Counted from the stretch's first letter, positions 43,872 through 54,054 are shown. The stretch: 64,000 nucleotides of DNA from Stenotrophomonas sp. Marseille-Q4652 (GCF_916618915.1 NZ_CAKAKE010000001.1:2401001-2465000); one strand, 5' to 3'. The notes: generated by a model not told the origin, from the letters alone. Numbers and translations are program-made.

Positions 43872-43948
43872 TTCGTTCTTCGTTCTTCGTTCTTCGTTCT
43901 TCGTTTTTCGTTCTTCGTTCTTCGGTCTTCGGTCTTCGTTTTTCGTTT
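43872..43948 (+). repeat. 7-bp tandem repeat, 11 units of TTCGTTC and variants
   Basis: The units at 43872 onward read ttcgttc four times, then ttcgttt, ttcgttc twice, ttcggtc twice and ttcgttt twice. No spacers are present. Such heptamer arrays change length by slippage, so the copy number probably varies between strains. Confidence 0.9.
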
Positions 43949-44019
43949 TTTCGCCTGTCGCCTCACGTCGTTGCTTTGCCGTTGCCGTTGCTCTGGCTGT
44001 TCCATCGCCGTGGAGCGAG

Positions 44020-44518
44020 CCGAGCACCGCAGTGGATCGGGGGTTCAAGGCGCACGTGTCTGAGCGCAGCGAGTTGTGCGCCGGCCCCCGATCCGCGAGG
44101 AGCGGAGGGGACCGGCGGGCGTAGCCCGGCGGCTCGTGACCGGCCGTGCTTTCTTTTGGCTAGCTTTTCTTTGCACGAGCAAAGAAAAGTAGCTCGCTCC
44201 CTGCAAGGGAGCGAAAGCCTTTGCAGTTGTCGTTGTTGTTGCTGTTCACCTTGTCACCAATCCTGGGCCAAACCAGTGAACGCGGAACAAGCAAATGCCG
44301 GAGCAGGAGCAAAAGCTTTCGCACCCGCTGCGCGGGGCGCGAGTCACTTCTCTTTGCTCGTGCAAAGAGAAGTAACCAAGAGAAAACACGGCCGGACGCA
44401 CGCCGGTGCGATGAAACCGCACCGGTCCCCTGCGCTCCTCGCAGGACAGGGGCCGGCGCACAACTCGCTGCGCTCAGACACGTGCGCCTCTTCGCCCCTG
44501 CCCTGCTCCGGTGCTCGG
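44020..44518. repeat. Large imperfect inverted repeat, arms about 170 bp
   Basis: The 40-base arm at 44049-44088 (starting ggcgcacgtgtctgagcg) is the exact reverse complement of 44449-44488. Outside it, ccgagcaccg at 44020-44029 pairs with cggtgctcgg at 44509-44518. Inside it, two hairpins (cttttctttgc/gcaaagaaaag at 44164-44189 and cttctctttgc/gcaaagagaag at 44347-44372) also pair with each other. All are centred on about 44269. The arms are mostly intact, so this is a recent or maintained palindromic element. Confidence 0.85.
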
Positions 44519-44574
44519 CTTGCTTTACGGCATTGGGTTGGAGCAAAAGCAACTGCAACGACAACTGCAATTGC

Positions 44575-44598
44575 GACGGCGACGGCGACGGCGACGGC
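44575..44598 (+). repeat. GACGGC hexamer repeat, four units
   Basis: The run gacggc occurs four times without break, flanked by related caacga/caatga/caacgg units up to about 44660. It is low-complexity DNA just before the ATPase gene. Confidence 0.7.
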
Positions 44599-44821
44599 AA
44601 CGACAATGACAACGGCAACAGGGGCAGCAGCAACAGCAACACCAGCGCCAGCGCCAGGAAGGCCAAAGCACGGGCGCAGCCGGAGCAAGGCGAAGCAGCT
44701 CGCTGCGCTTTCTGGTCACAACGCCCCGCCTGCGTCCGTCTGCACATTTACGCAGTAGCAGCACTACTCATCCGGCCGGCGGCGACTGTCGCGGCACCCA
44801 TCCCATCGTTGAGGAACACCC

Positions 44822-45390
<569 letters not shown>

Positions 45391-45394
<4 letters not shown>

Positions 45395-46351
45395 GCCTGG
45401 AACGGCAGATCGCCGGAATCGATGGTGTGCGCGCAGCCTCCTACGGCAACTGGTTCGGCGGCATCTACCAGGATCCGAAGAACTTCTTCCCCAACTTCGT
45501 GATCGGCCCGGGCTACCTGCAGCTGTATCCGGAATACCGCATCGACCGGGCGCAGCTGGAAGCCTTCGAGGCCGACCGCACCGGCGCGGTCGTCGGCGAA
45601 TCGCTGGCCAGGCGCTTTGGCTGGAAGATCGGCGACACCATTCCGCTGGAGGCGACGATCTTCCCGCAGAAAGACGGCAGCAACAGCTGGCCGGTGACCC
45701 TGCGCGGCACCTTCGCGGTGGAGGACAGCAAGCGCAAGGGCGAGGAGAACGCGCTGTACTTCCACTGGAAGTACTTCGACGAGGCCAATGCCTACATGAA
45801 CGGCAGGGTCGGGTTCTACGTGGTGTCACTGCGTGATCCGGCGCAGGCCGACCGCGTCTCGCGTGCGATCGACGCGCTGTCGGCCAACTCGGCCAACGAG
45901 ACCAAGACCCAGACCGAACAGGCCTTCAACCAGGCCTTCCTCAAGCAGTTCGCCGACATCGGCCTGATCGTCAGCGCAATCATGGGGGCGGTGTTCTTCA
46001 CCCTGTTGCTGCTGACCGGCAACACCATGGCCCAGGCCGTGCGCGAACGCATCCCCGGAGCTGGCGGTGCTCAAGACCCTGGGATTCACCAACGGCACCG
46101 TGCTGGGCCTGGTATTGGCCGAAGCGGTGGCGCTGATCGTGCTCGGTGGCCTGATCGGCCTGGGCATCGCCGCGGCGCTGATCCCGGTGGTCAGTGCCGG
46201 CAGTGGCGGCGTGATCCAGTTGCCGACCGTGCAGCCGCAGACCTGGGGAATGGGCCTGGCCCTGATGGTGGGCATTGGCGTGGTGGTGGGACTGCTGCCG
46301 GCGATCCGCGCGATGCGCCTGAAGATCGTCGACGCACTGGCTGGCCGCTGA
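45391..46351 (+). pseudogene. MacB/FtsX-like permease, lacking its start and frameshifted
   Basis: From about 45394 the frame reads SLERQIAGIDGVRAASYGNW and on, the periplasmic part of a MacB/FtsX permease, but without the N-terminal membrane helix and roughly 80-90 residues that the family has before this point. Near 46053 a CCCC run (AVRERIP then wrong frame) shifts the sequence, and the correct continuation (ELAVLKTLGFTNGTVLGLVL to MRLKIVDALAGR) is in the next frame, ending at 46351. So two lesions hit one gene. A deletion joining it to the ATPase is the simplest reading. Confidence 0.7.
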
Positions 46352-46366
46352 GCCGGGAGGACAAAG

Positions 46367-47680
46367 ATGAAGATCAAGCAATGGCTGTGGAACGCGCTGA
46401 CGGTGCTGGCGCTGGTGGTGGGCCTGGGGGTGTGGATCGCCCTGCCCTGGTACGCAGTGCTCGGCCTGGCGGCGCTGCTGGCGCTGTGGCTGGGGCTGAC
46501 CCGCAGTGGCCGGCTGGCGCTGGCGGCGGCACGCATCGGCGTGTCCAGCCTGCCGCAGCGCTGGGGCGCCTCGTCGGTGATCGTGGTCGGCATTGCCGGC
46601 GTGGTCGGCGTGCTGGTGGCGATGCTGGCGATGGGCGAAGGCTTCGAGGCCACGCTGCGCCAGACCGGCAGCCAGGACACGGCGATCATCCTGCGTGGTG
46701 GCTCGCAGGCCGAGGTGAACTCGGTGATCAGCCGTGACCAGCTGCCGCTGATCGCCGCGCTGGGCGGGATCGCGCGCGATGCGCAGGGCCGGCCGGTGGT
46801 ATCGGGGGAACTTTCGCAGGTGGTCAGCCTGCCGACCCGCGGCAGTGGCGAGGATGCCAACGCGCAGTTCCGCGGCGTCAGCGATGCGGCGTGGCTGATC
46901 CGGCCGAACCTGCGCATCGTGCAGGGCCGGCGCTTCACTCCCGGGTTGCGCGAGCTGATCGTCGGCCAGGGCGCGATGGGCCAGTACGGTGGGTTGGAGC
47001 TGGGCAAGCCGGTGCGGCTGGGCAGCGACGAGTGGACGGTGGTGGGCGTGTTCGCCTCCGGCGATGCGCATGATTCGGAGCTGTGGACCGACATCGACAC
47101 GCTCGGCTCGGCGTTTCGCCGCACCTCGTTGCAGTCGGTCAGCGTGAAGCTGGAGAACGCGCAGGCGTTTGAGGGTTTCAGGGCCGCGCTGGCCGAGGAC
47201 CCGCGGCTCAAGCTCGACGTGCTGACCACCCAGGACTACTTCGCCAAACAGTCCGAAGGCCTGACCAAGCTGATCCGGATCCTGGGCACGGTGATCGGCA
47301 CGATCATGGCCATTGGTGCGGTGTTCGGCGCGCTCAACACCATGTACGCGGCGGTGGCCGGGCGTGCGCGCGAGATCGCGACCATGCGTGCGATCGGCTT
47401 CCGCGGCCTGCCGGTGGTGACCTCGGTGATGCTGGAGACGATGCTGCTGGCCCTGCTCGGCGGCGTGCTCGGCGGCGCGCTGGCCTGGGTGATCTTCAAC
47501 GGCTACAGCGTGGCCACGCTGGGCGCGAACTTCAGCCAGGTGGTGTTCCAGTTCAAGGTCACGCCCGAACTGCTGTGGAGCGGGCTGAAGTGGGCCCTGG
47601 GTATCGGCCTGGTCGGCGGGCTGTTCCCGGCCCTGCGCGCGGCGCGGCTGCCGATCACCACCGCGCTGCGCGAGGTCTGA
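46367..47680 (+). CDS. MacB/FtsX-like ABC permease, intact, 437 aa
   Basis: The protein has two N-terminal helices (LTVLALVVGLGVWIALPWYA and VLGLAALLALWLGL), then a MacB core: ASSVIVVGIAGVVGVLVAML helix, a large periplasmic domain (about 105-300) and three C-terminal helices, with the AREIATMRAIGFRGLPVVTS loop that contacts the ATPase and GLKWALGIGLVGGLFPALRA. It lies 15 bp after the broken first permease. With its ATPase damaged it may be idle or use another ATPase. Confidence 0.85.
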   Translation: MKIKQWLWNALTVLALVVGLGVWIALPWYAVLGLAALLALWLGLTRSGRLALAAARIGVSSLPQRWGASSVIVVGIAGVVGVLVAMLAMGEGFEATLRQTGSQDTAIILRGGSQAEVNSVISRDQLPLIAALGGIARDAQGRPVVSGELSQVVSLPTRGSGEDANAQFRGVSDAAWLIRPNLRIVQGRRFTPGLRELIVGQGAMGQYGGLELGKPVRLGSDEWTVVGVFASGDAHDSELWTDIDTLGSAFRRTSLQSVSVKLENAQAFEGFRAALAEDPRLKLDVLTTQDYFAKQSEGLTKLIRILGTVIGTIMAIGAVFGALNTMYAAVAGRAREIATMRAIGFRGLPVVTSVMLETMLLALLGGVLGGALAWVIFNGYSVATLGANFSQVVFQFKVTPELLWSGLKWALGIGLVGGLFPALRAARLPITTALREV

Positions 47681-47751
47681 CGACACACGCCACGGTCATC
47701 GCACGTTGAAAGGGCGGCTCCTGCCCGGGGCAGCCCGGTTTAAGCCCGCAA

Positions 47752-48660
47752 TCAACGCGGGCGGCGCTGCAGCCGCCACATGCCTTCGCCGGCATACAGC
47801 AGCAGGCCCAGCCAGATCGCGGCAAAGCCCAGCGCGCGGCCGCCATCGAACGGCTCATGGAAGAACAGCACGCCCAGCAGCAGCTGCAACGTCGGGGCGA
47901 TGTACTGCAGCAGGCCGACCAGCGACAGCGGGATGCGCTTGACCCCGTAGGCAAAGCCGATCAGTGGCACCGCGGTGACCACGCCACCGAGGATCAGCAG
48001 CGCATCGTTGCCCCAGCCCCAGCCGCTGATGAAGCCACCGCCATGGCCGCTCTCGCTCCACAGCGCAAAGCCAAGCGCCGGCAGGAACAGGTACAGGCTT
48101 TCCAGCCCGAGCCCGCCCACCGCATCGACCGCCACCAGCTTGCGCAGCAGCCCGTACAGGCCGAACGAGCTGGCCAGGCCCAGCGCAATCCACGGCGGGG
48201 TGCCGGCATCGATGGTCAGCCACGCCACGCCGAGCGCCGCGCATGCCACCGCCAGCCACTGGATGCGGCGCAGCCGCTCGTGCAGCACCAGCACGCCGAG
48301 CAGCACGTTGACCAGCGGATTGATGAAGTAGCCCAGGCTGGTCTCGATCACGTGGCCGGCGTTCACCGCCCAGATGTACAGGCCCCAGTTGAAGGCGATG
48401 GCGATGCTGGACAGTGCCAGCATCCACAGCGCGCGCGGCTGCGCGGCAATGGCGCGCAGCCAGCCCAGGCCGCTGGAGAACAGCAGCCAGGCCACCACCA
48501 GCAGGGTGCTCCAGATGATGCGGTGGGCAATGATCTGCGCCGACGGCACCTCCCTGAGCAGGTGCCAGTACACCGGCACCACGCCCCACAGCACGAAGGT
48601 GCCGGCAGTGATCGCCAGGCCGCGGCGTTGTTCGGCCAGTGCGTGGGCGTCGGCGCTCAT
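47752..48660 (-). CDS. rarD: RarD-type EamA transporter, 302 aa
   Basis: Ten membrane helices in two EamA halves are visible. The first half contains GTFVLWGVVPVYWHLLREVP and IIAHRIIWSTLLVVAWLLF, the second LGLASSFGLYGLLRKLVAVD and LLQYIAPTLQLLLGVLFFHE. The GVVPVYW..L motif near the N-terminus is specific to RarD proteins, linked to chloramphenicol sensitivity in Pseudomonas. The ATG overlaps the YedA-like gene stop by four bases. Confidence 0.9.
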   Translation of the reverse strand: MSADAHALAEQRRGLAITAGTFVLWGVVPVYWHLLREVPSAQIIAHRIIWSTLLVVAWLLFSSGLGWLRAIAAQPRALWMLALSSIAIAFNWGLYIWAVNAGHVIETSLGYFINPLVNVLLGVLVLHERLRRIQWLAVACAALGVAWLTIDAGTPPWIALGLASSFGLYGLLRKLVAVDAVGGLGLESLYLFLPALGFALWSESGHGGGFISGWGWGNDALLILGGVVTAVPLIGFAYGVKRIPLSLVGLLQYIAPTLQLLLGVLFFHEPFDGGRALGFAAIWLGLLLYAGEGMWRLQRRPR

Positions 48661-49553
48661 GCCTTGCGCGCCCGTGCCAGGGTCAGTACCACCACGCCGG
48701 CCAGGATCACCGCCATCGCCAGCATGTCGTTGACGCTGAAGCGCTCGTGGCCGATCCACGCGCCCAGCATCACCGCGATCACCGGGTTGACGTAGGCATA
48801 GCTGACGGCCAGCGCCGGTCGCACGTTGTGCAGCAGCCACACGTAGGCGGTGAAGGCGACGATCGAACCGAACACGCACAGGTAGGCCACGGCCCACAGC
48901 CCATCCACGCTGGGCAGCGCGTGCGGACGTTCGCCACGCAGCAGGCCGCAGGCCACCAGCAGCACGCCGCCGCACAGCATCTGCGCCGCGGCCGTCATGA
49001 ACGGGCTGGGCAGGTCGCGGCCACGCGACCACACCGAACCGAAGGCCCAGCCCAGCGGCGCAATCAGCAGCAGCACCAGGCCCAGCGGCGTGGCGGTCAG
49101 GCTGCTGCCGGCATTGAGCCAGACCACGCCGAGGAAACCGATCGCGATACCGGCCCATTCGCCACGGGTGGAGCGCTGGCCGCGCAGCGCCGAGAACAGC
49201 GCCATCCACAGCGGCACAGAGGCCACCGCGGTGGCGGCCAGGCCGGACGACACGTCACGTTCGGCCAGCACCACCATGCCATTGCCGAGCAGCAACAGGG
49301 TCAGGCCCATGAACGCGACGTTCTTCCACTGCGCCCGGGTCGGTGCCGGCACGCCGCGCCATCGCAGCACGGCGTACATCAGGCCGCCGGCGACGATGAA
49401 GCGCGCGCCGGAGACCATGGTCAGCGGCAGTGCGCCGCCTTCCAGCGCGAAACGGATGGCCAGGTAGGTCGACCCCCAGACCACGTAGACCAGGAACAGC
49501 GCGAGGACGACCAGCCCGCCGCGCGGGGGAGTGGCAGCAGGAGGGGACGACAT
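48657..49553 (-). CDS. yedA: YedA-type EamA drug/metabolite exporter, 298 aa
   Basis: Ten helices in an EamA repeat. The first half begins LFLVYVVWGSTYLAIRFALE, typical of YedA, and the conserved LVVLAERDVSSGLAATAVAS-like stretch follows. The second half ends AVSYAYVNPVIAVMLGAWIG. The partner gene rarD overlaps it by four bases, so they form one operon. The 124 bp gap before the next gene holds a hairpin (ccctgccgg/ccggcaggg at 49636-49663) without a clear T tract. Confidence 0.85.
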   Translation of the reverse strand: MSSPPAATPPRGGLVVLALFLVYVVWGSTYLAIRFALEGGALPLTMVSGARFIVAGGLMYAVLRWRGVPAPTRAQWKNVAFMGLTLLLLGNGMVVLAERDVSSGLAATAVASVPLWMALFSALRGQRSTRGEWAGIAIGFLGVVWLNAGSSLTATPLGLVLLLIAPLGWAFGSVWSRGRDLPSPFMTAAAQMLCGGVLLVACGLLRGERPHALPSVDGLWAVAYLCVFGSIVAFTAYVWLLHNVRPALAVSYAYVNPVIAVMLGAWIGHERFSVNDMLAMAVILAGVVVLTLARARKA

Positions 49554-49677
49554 GCGGGGAACCAGGCTGGGGAAGGCGGTGATTCTAGGCCTGCCGGACG
49601 ACAGGCGTCAGGGCAGCGGCAGGGATGCTGTTTCTCCCTGCCGGGACAGTCGTGCCGGCAGGGCTGTGACGTGTTTC

Positions 49678-51339
49678 TCAGCGGCGGCTGGCGTTGCTGC
49701 GCTCGCGGATCGCGCCGAACTCCGAGCCTTCGTCCCAGTGCGGCCACTGCCGGCTGTTGGCCAGCTCCTCGCCCAGGTCGTAGACCAGCAGGGTGTCGGC
49801 GGCATGGCCAGCCGGATCCCAGGACGGGGTCCACGCATCGCAGGGCTGGTGGTAGCAGTCGGCGAAGTACTTCTCGCGCAGCGCCCGGCCGGCTTCCACC
49901 CCGCCCTCGAGCCTGTCCAGGCCGGGGCCGATGGTGATCGCCGGCACGCCCAGGCGGGCAAAGGCGAAGTGGTCGGCGCGGTAGAAGAAACCGGCCTCCA
50001 GGTTCGGATCCGGGCTGTAGGCGCGGCCGCGGGCCTTCGCCACGCGCTCGAGGTCACGCTCCAGCGAGACCCGGCCCTTGCCCCAGGAGGCGATGTCGCG
50101 GGTGGCGCCATCGGGGCTGAACATCTCGATGTTGAGCACCGCGGCGGTCTTCTCCAGCGGCGCCAGCGGGTGCGCGGCGTAGTAGCTGGCGCCGAGCAGG
50201 CCCTTTTCCTCGGCGGTGAGCGCGACGAAATACAGGCTGCGCTGCGGCTGCGGGCCGGCGGCAAACACCCGGCCCAGCTCGAGCACGGTGGCCACGCCGG
50301 TGGCGTTGTCGATCGCGCCGCGCCGGATGCGGTCGCCATTGGCGTCGGCCTGGCCGAAGCCGTAGGCATCCCAGTGCGCGGAGAAGATCACCGCCTCGTC
50401 GGCATGGACGCCGCCGGGCAGTTTCGCCACCACGTTGCGGGTGACCACGCGCTCGCGCTTGAGCGCGAAGTCCACCGACAGCTTCGCCTGGCCCAGCGGC
50501 TGCGGCTGGAAGTCCGGACGCATGGCCTTGCGCTTCTCCGCCTCGAAGTCGAGGCCGGCGTCGGTAAAGATCGCCTCGGCCAGGGCGCGCTGCATCCAAC
50601 CACGTAGCGGCGTGTGCTGGGCCATGGCCTCGGCCTCGCCGCGCTCGATGTCGAATAGCGGCGAGGTGCCCGAGCTCTTGACCGTGGCCCAGCCGTAGGC
50701 CGCCGGCGCGGTCTCGTGCACGATCAGCACGCCTGCGGCGCCGCGGCGCGCGGCTTCCTCGTACTTGTAGGTCCAGCGGCCGTAGTAGGTGACCGCCTTG
50801 CCATCGAACGCGCCGGACGCATCGGCCTCGAAGTCGGCATCGTTGATCAGCACCACCGCGATCTTGCCGCGCAGGTCCACGTCCTTGTAGTCGTTCCAGC
50901 CGCGCTCGGGTGCGTCGATGCCATAGCCGACGAACACCAGCGGCGCATCACGCAGTTCGATGCGCGGGCGCGGCTGCAGGCTCTGCAGGGTCACGTCCTC
51001 GCCGTTGACCAGCTCGCGCACGCCGGAAGCCAGCCGCAGCGTCGCCGTGGCCGGGCCATCGAGCTGCGCACGCACCAGCGGCACTTCCTGCACCCAGCTG
51101 TCATCGCCGGCACCGGGCTGCAGGCCGTAGCTGCGGAACTGCTCGATCAGGTACTGCACGGTGCGTTCCTCGCCGGCGGTGGTCGGGGCGCGCCCTTCGA
51201 ACTCGTCCGAGGCCAGCACCTGCACGTGGCGCGACAATGCCTGCGGGTCGATGCCACCGCCGGGCAGGTCGTTGGCCGCACAGGCGACGCCGCCAACGAA
51301 CAGGCACGAGGACAACAACAGCATGCGCATCGGATTCAC
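49678..51339 (-). CDS. Secreted M28 zinc aminopeptidase, 553 aa
   Basis: A signal peptide ends near CLFVGGVACAAND. A protease-associated (PA) domain follows (GKIAVVLINDADFEADASGA, RRGAAGVLIVHETAPAAYGW). The M28 catalytic domain has metal ligands in FSAHWDAYGFGQ, GAIDNATGVATVLE, LTAEEKGLLGASYY and LNIEMFSPDG, and the YFADCYHQPCDAWT end. It should act in the periplasm or outside the cell on peptides. The length and order are typical of the M28 peptidases of this family. Confidence 0.92.
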   Translation of the reverse strand: MNPMRMLLLSSCLFVGGVACAANDLPGGGIDPQALSRHVQVLASDEFEGRAPTTAGEERTVQYLIEQFRSYGLQPGAGDDSWVQEVPLVRAQLDGPATATLRLASGVRELVNGEDVTLQSLQPRPRIELRDAPLVFVGYGIDAPERGWNDYKDVDLRGKIAVVLINDADFEADASGAFDGKAVTYYGRWTYKYEEAARRGAAGVLIVHETAPAAYGWATVKSSGTSPLFDIERGEAEAMAQHTPLRGWMQRALAEAIFTDAGLDFEAEKRKAMRPDFQPQPLGQAKLSVDFALKRERVVTRNVVAKLPGGVHADEAVIFSAHWDAYGFGQADANGDRIRRGAIDNATGVATVLELGRVFAAGPQPQRSLYFVALTAEEKGLLGASYYAAHPLAPLEKTAAVLNIEMFSPDGATRDIASWGKGRVSLERDLERVAKARGRAYSPDPNLEAGFFYRADHFAFARLGVPAITIGPGLDRLEGGVEAGRALREKYFADCYHQPCDAWTPSWDPAGHAADTLLVYDLGEELANSRQWPHWDEGSEFGAIRERSNASRR

Positions 51340-51404
51340 GGGTACGACCAGGTCGGGGAGAGGACGGCGATTCTAGCGCGCAGCCCGCAATCGCCGCGGC
51401 AGGA

Positions 51405-52373
51405 TCAGCGACGGTCGCGGTCCAGCCAGCAGGCCAGGCCCTGGGCGTTGAGCTCGATGTCGGTGGCCAGCACCCGGACCACGGCCTCATCGTCCAGCGG
51501 GCAGCCGTGGGCATGGGCGCGTTCGAGGTACAGCTCGGTCAGGGCGGCGACCATGCAGCGGTGCCGGTCGGCACGGTCCGCACAGCCCCGGGCCAGCGCG
51601 GCCATGGCCACGATCAGCTCGTCCAGGTCGGCGGCCAGCCGCTGGACGTCGGTGACCTTGCCGTAGTGGGTCAGGTACATCGCCTGCGGCGAGTACGCCA
51701 TCATCCGCCTGATCGAATGGCGCAGTTCCTCCGGCTCGAACTGCACCGGCGAGGAGGTGGGAATGATCATCGGCCCGCGCTCGCTGTCCAGCTCGCGGTA
51801 GGACAGGCCGAAGGTGTCGCCGGTGAACCAGCTGCGGCTGCGTGCGTCCCATACGCAGAGGTGGTGGCGCGCGTGGCCCGGAGTGTCGATGCACAGCAGT
51901 TCGCGCCCGGCCAGTGGCACCACGTGGCCATCGGCAGCCACGACCACGCGCTGCTCGGGCACGGCCAGCACGCTGCCGTAGCTGCGCTGCATTTCCTCTT
52001 CGCCGTAGACCTCGGTGGCCCCGGCCACCAGCCGTCCGGGCGCGATCATGTGCGGGGCCCCGCGCGGATGCACGACCAGCCTGGCATTGGGCAGCTGCTG
52101 GATCAGCAGGCCGGCACCGCCGGCATGGTCCAGATGCACGTGGGTAAGCACCAGCCAGTCCACGTCAGTGGTCGCCAGCCCGGCCTGCTCGAGCGCGGCG
52201 AGCATGTGTGGCACGGCAAGGCTGGTGCCGCAGTCGATGAAGGCGCCGCGGCCGTCCTCGACGACCAGGTAGGCCGCATCGAACTGGTCGCGCTGGAACG
52301 CGGTGTCGATGACATGGATGCCGGATTCAACGGACGTCACGGGCAGGGCGGTTCCTGGGACGGGAACGGCCAT
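51405..52373 (-). CDS. Metallo-beta-lactamase-fold hydrolase, 322 aa
   Basis: The zinc-binding motif is VLTHVHLDHAGGAGLLIQQL (HxHxDH), with further ligands in CIDTPGHARHHLCVWDARSR and SWFTGDTFGLSY, and His in YLTHYGKVTDV. The N-terminal VIDTAFQRDQFDAAYLVVED supports the glyoxalase II/lactonase-like group. I use the ATG at 52373. The substrate is unknown. The C-terminal 110 residues are a helical extension beyond the core fold. Confidence 0.85.
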   Translation of the reverse strand: MAVPVPGTALPVTSVESGIHVIDTAFQRDQFDAAYLVVEDGRGAFIDCGTSLAVPHMLAALEQAGLATTDVDWLVLTHVHLDHAGGAGLLIQQLPNARLVVHPRGAPHMIAPGRLVAGATEVYGEEEMQRSYGSVLAVPEQRVVVAADGHVVPLAGRELLCIDTPGHARHHLCVWDARSRSWFTGDTFGLSYRELDSERGPMIIPTSSPVQFEPEELRHSIRRMMAYSPQAMYLTHYGKVTDVQRLAADLDELIVAMAALARGCADRADRHRCMVAALTELYLERAHAHGCPLDDEAVVRVLATDIELNAQGLACWLDRDRR

Positions 52374-52435
52374 CGTAGCCGCGGCACCGGCTGGCCGGGA
52401 TTGGGCTTTGGTCGCAGCCGGCGCCACGCGCCTGT

Positions 52436-52732
52436 TCAGCGCTGCAGCACCTTTGGCCGCAGCATCAGCGCCAGCACCATCACCGCCAGGAAGGCGCCAT
52501 AGGCATAGAGCACGGCCAGCACCTGCCGCCAGATCGCCCCGGCATTCAGGTCGGCCACGCCCTCGGCATAGCCCCAGTGCATCGCGCCGATGCTGGCCAG
52601 GAAGGCCAGCGCCAGCGCGGCACCATCGAACAGCCGCCGCGAGCGGTGCCGGGGCTGGCGCGGAAACCACCAGTACAGGGCGCCGAGCAGCCCGAACCAC
52701 GGCAGGAACAGCAGCAACGACAACCAGGCCAT
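52436..52732 (-). CDS. Small membrane protein, 98 aa
   Basis: Three hydrophobic segments (WLSLLLFLPWFGLLGALYWW, FDGAALALAFLASIGAMHWG and LYAYGAFLAVMVLALML) are separated by a basic RQPRHRSRRL loop. I recognise no family. It lies 20 bp after trpS on the same strand, so it may be cotranscribed with it. Confidence 0.75.
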   Translation of the reverse strand: MAWLSLLLFLPWFGLLGALYWWFPRQPRHRSRRLFDGAALALAFLASIGAMHWGYAEGVADLNAGAIWRQVLAVLYAYGAFLAVMVLALMLRPKVLQR

Positions 52733-52752
52733 CGGTGGTCTCCTCGGGTGGA

Positions 52753-54054
52753 TCAGTCCTTGGCAGCGGCCTCGCGCAGCGCCTGCAGCGCGGCGAGCAC
52801 GGCGGGCACTTCGGCTTCCAGCTTGAACAGCTCGCTCTGCAGCGCATCACCCTGCTCGGCCTGCTTGAGCACGGCGATCAGCTGGCCGGCATCGCGCGGC
52901 GAATCAAAGCCTACGCTCTGGATCAGCAGCGTGCCTTCGCCATCGAGCAGCTTGAAGTAGAAGCGACCGTCCTTCTCTCGGTACTGCTTGAACAGCGGCA
53001 GCGCGGCCTTGGCGGCCACGGCGGCCTTGGGCTTGTCGCCCGCCGCCGACAGGTCGCGCAGGCCCACGGCATGGCGCAGCTGCTTCAGCAGCGGGATCGC
53101 GTACTGCTCGCGCAACTGCTGGCCGCGACGACGCAGCAGCGCCTCGATCTTCTCCGGCTCGGCCATCAGCGCGTTGTAGCGCTCGCGCAGCGGCGACAGC
53201 TCGGCGTCGATCCGCTCGAACAACTGCTGCTTGGCATCGCCCCAGCCGATGCCGTCGGCAAACGCCTGGGCAAACGCCGCGGTCTGCTCGGCGGTGGCGA
53301 AGGCCTGGTACATCTGGAACAGCGCCGAGCCTTCGGTGTCCTTGGGCTCGCCGGGCATGCGCGAGTCGGTGACGATGGAGAACACCAGCTTCTTCAGTTC
53401 CTCGCGCGGGGCGAACAGCGGGATGGTGTTGCCGTAGCTCTTGCTCATCTTGCGGCCGTCCAGGCCCGAAAGCGTGGCGACGTTCTCATCGATCACGGCC
53501 TCCGGCGCGACGAAATACTCGTGGCCGTAGATGTGGTTGAAGCGCTGGGCGAAGTCGCGCGCCATCTCGATGTGCTGGATCTGGTCGCGACCGACCGGCA
53601 CCTCGTGCGCATTGAAGATCAGGATGTCGGCGGCCATCAGCACCGGGTACATGAACAGCCCGGCGGTAATGCCGGCATCGTCGTCCAGCTGCTCCTCGCG
53701 GTTCTTGTCCACCGCGGCCTTGTAGGCGTGGGCGCGGTTGAGGATGCCCTTGCCGGCGACCACCGTCAGGAACCACATCAGCTCGGTGGTCTCGGGGATG
53801 TCGCTCTGCCGGTAGAACCACACCTTGTCCGGGTCCAGCCCGCAGGCCAGCCAGCTGGCGGCGATCTCCAGGGTCGAACGCTGGGTACGCTCGGGCTCCT
53901 GCGCCTTGATCAGGCTGTGCAGGTCGGCCAGGAAGAAGAAGCTCTCGATGCCGGCCGCCTGGCTGGCGGCGATCGCCGGGCGGATCGCGCCGACGTAGTT
54001 GCCAAGGTGCGGGGTACCGGAAGGGGTGATGCCGGTCAGGACACGGGTAGTCAT
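52753..54054 (-). CDS. trpS: Tryptophanyl-tRNA synthetase, long form, 433 aa
   Basis: Class I signature motifs are clear: SGTPHLGNYVGAIRPA (HIGH-like) near residue 11 and GRKMSKSYGNTIPLF (KMSKS) near 200. A GRDQIQHIEMARDFAQRFN stretch typical of TrpRS lies between them. After the catalytic and anticodon-binding parts comes an extra C-terminal domain of about 90 residues (PLFKQYREKDGRFYFKLLDG, then ALQALREAAAKD), which the shorter 330-350 aa form lacks. The enzyme charges tRNA-Trp in the cytoplasm. Confidence 0.94.
   Translation of the reverse strand: MTTRVLTGITPSGTPHLGNYVGAIRPAIAASQAAGIESFFFLADLHSLIKAQEPERTQRSTLEIAASWLACGLDPDKVWFYRQSDIPETTELMWFLTVVAGKGILNRAHAYKAAVDKNREEQLDDDAGITAGLFMYPVLMAADILIFNAHEVPVGRDQIQHIEMARDFAQRFNHIYGHEYFVAPEAVIDENVATLSGLDGRKMSKSYGNTIPLFAPREELKKLVFSIVTDSRMPGEPKDTEGSALFQMYQAFATAEQTAAFAQAFADGIGWGDAKQQLFERIDAELSPLRERYNALMAEPEKIEALLRRRGQQLREQYAIPLLKQLRHAVGLRDLSAAGDKPKAAVAAKAALPLFKQYREKDGRFYFKLLDGEGTLLIQSVGFDSPRDAGQLIAVLKQAEQGDALQSELFKLEAEVPAVLAALQALREAAAKD

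Larger units (their letters stand above)
43639..44821. other. 1.2 kb gene-free block inside the export operon
   Basis: The stretch between the fusion protein and the ATPase holds a 7-bp tandem array, a large imperfect palindrome and GACGGC/CAACGG-like low-complexity DNA, and no convincing gene. Short frames through it on both strands are repetitive (for example KNEERRT repeats on the minus strand) and are best seen as products of the tandem DNA. Operons of this type are normally tightly packed, so the block looks inserted. Confidence 0.7.

Noticed and set aside
43872..43948. A CRISPR array
   Set aside because: The 7-bp units are contiguous and carry no spacers.
43763..44005. An 80-residue minus-strand frame with repeated KNEERRT units
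   Set aside because: It is produced by the 7-bp TTCGTTC array; two frames give similar repeats, as expected from tandem DNA without a real protein.
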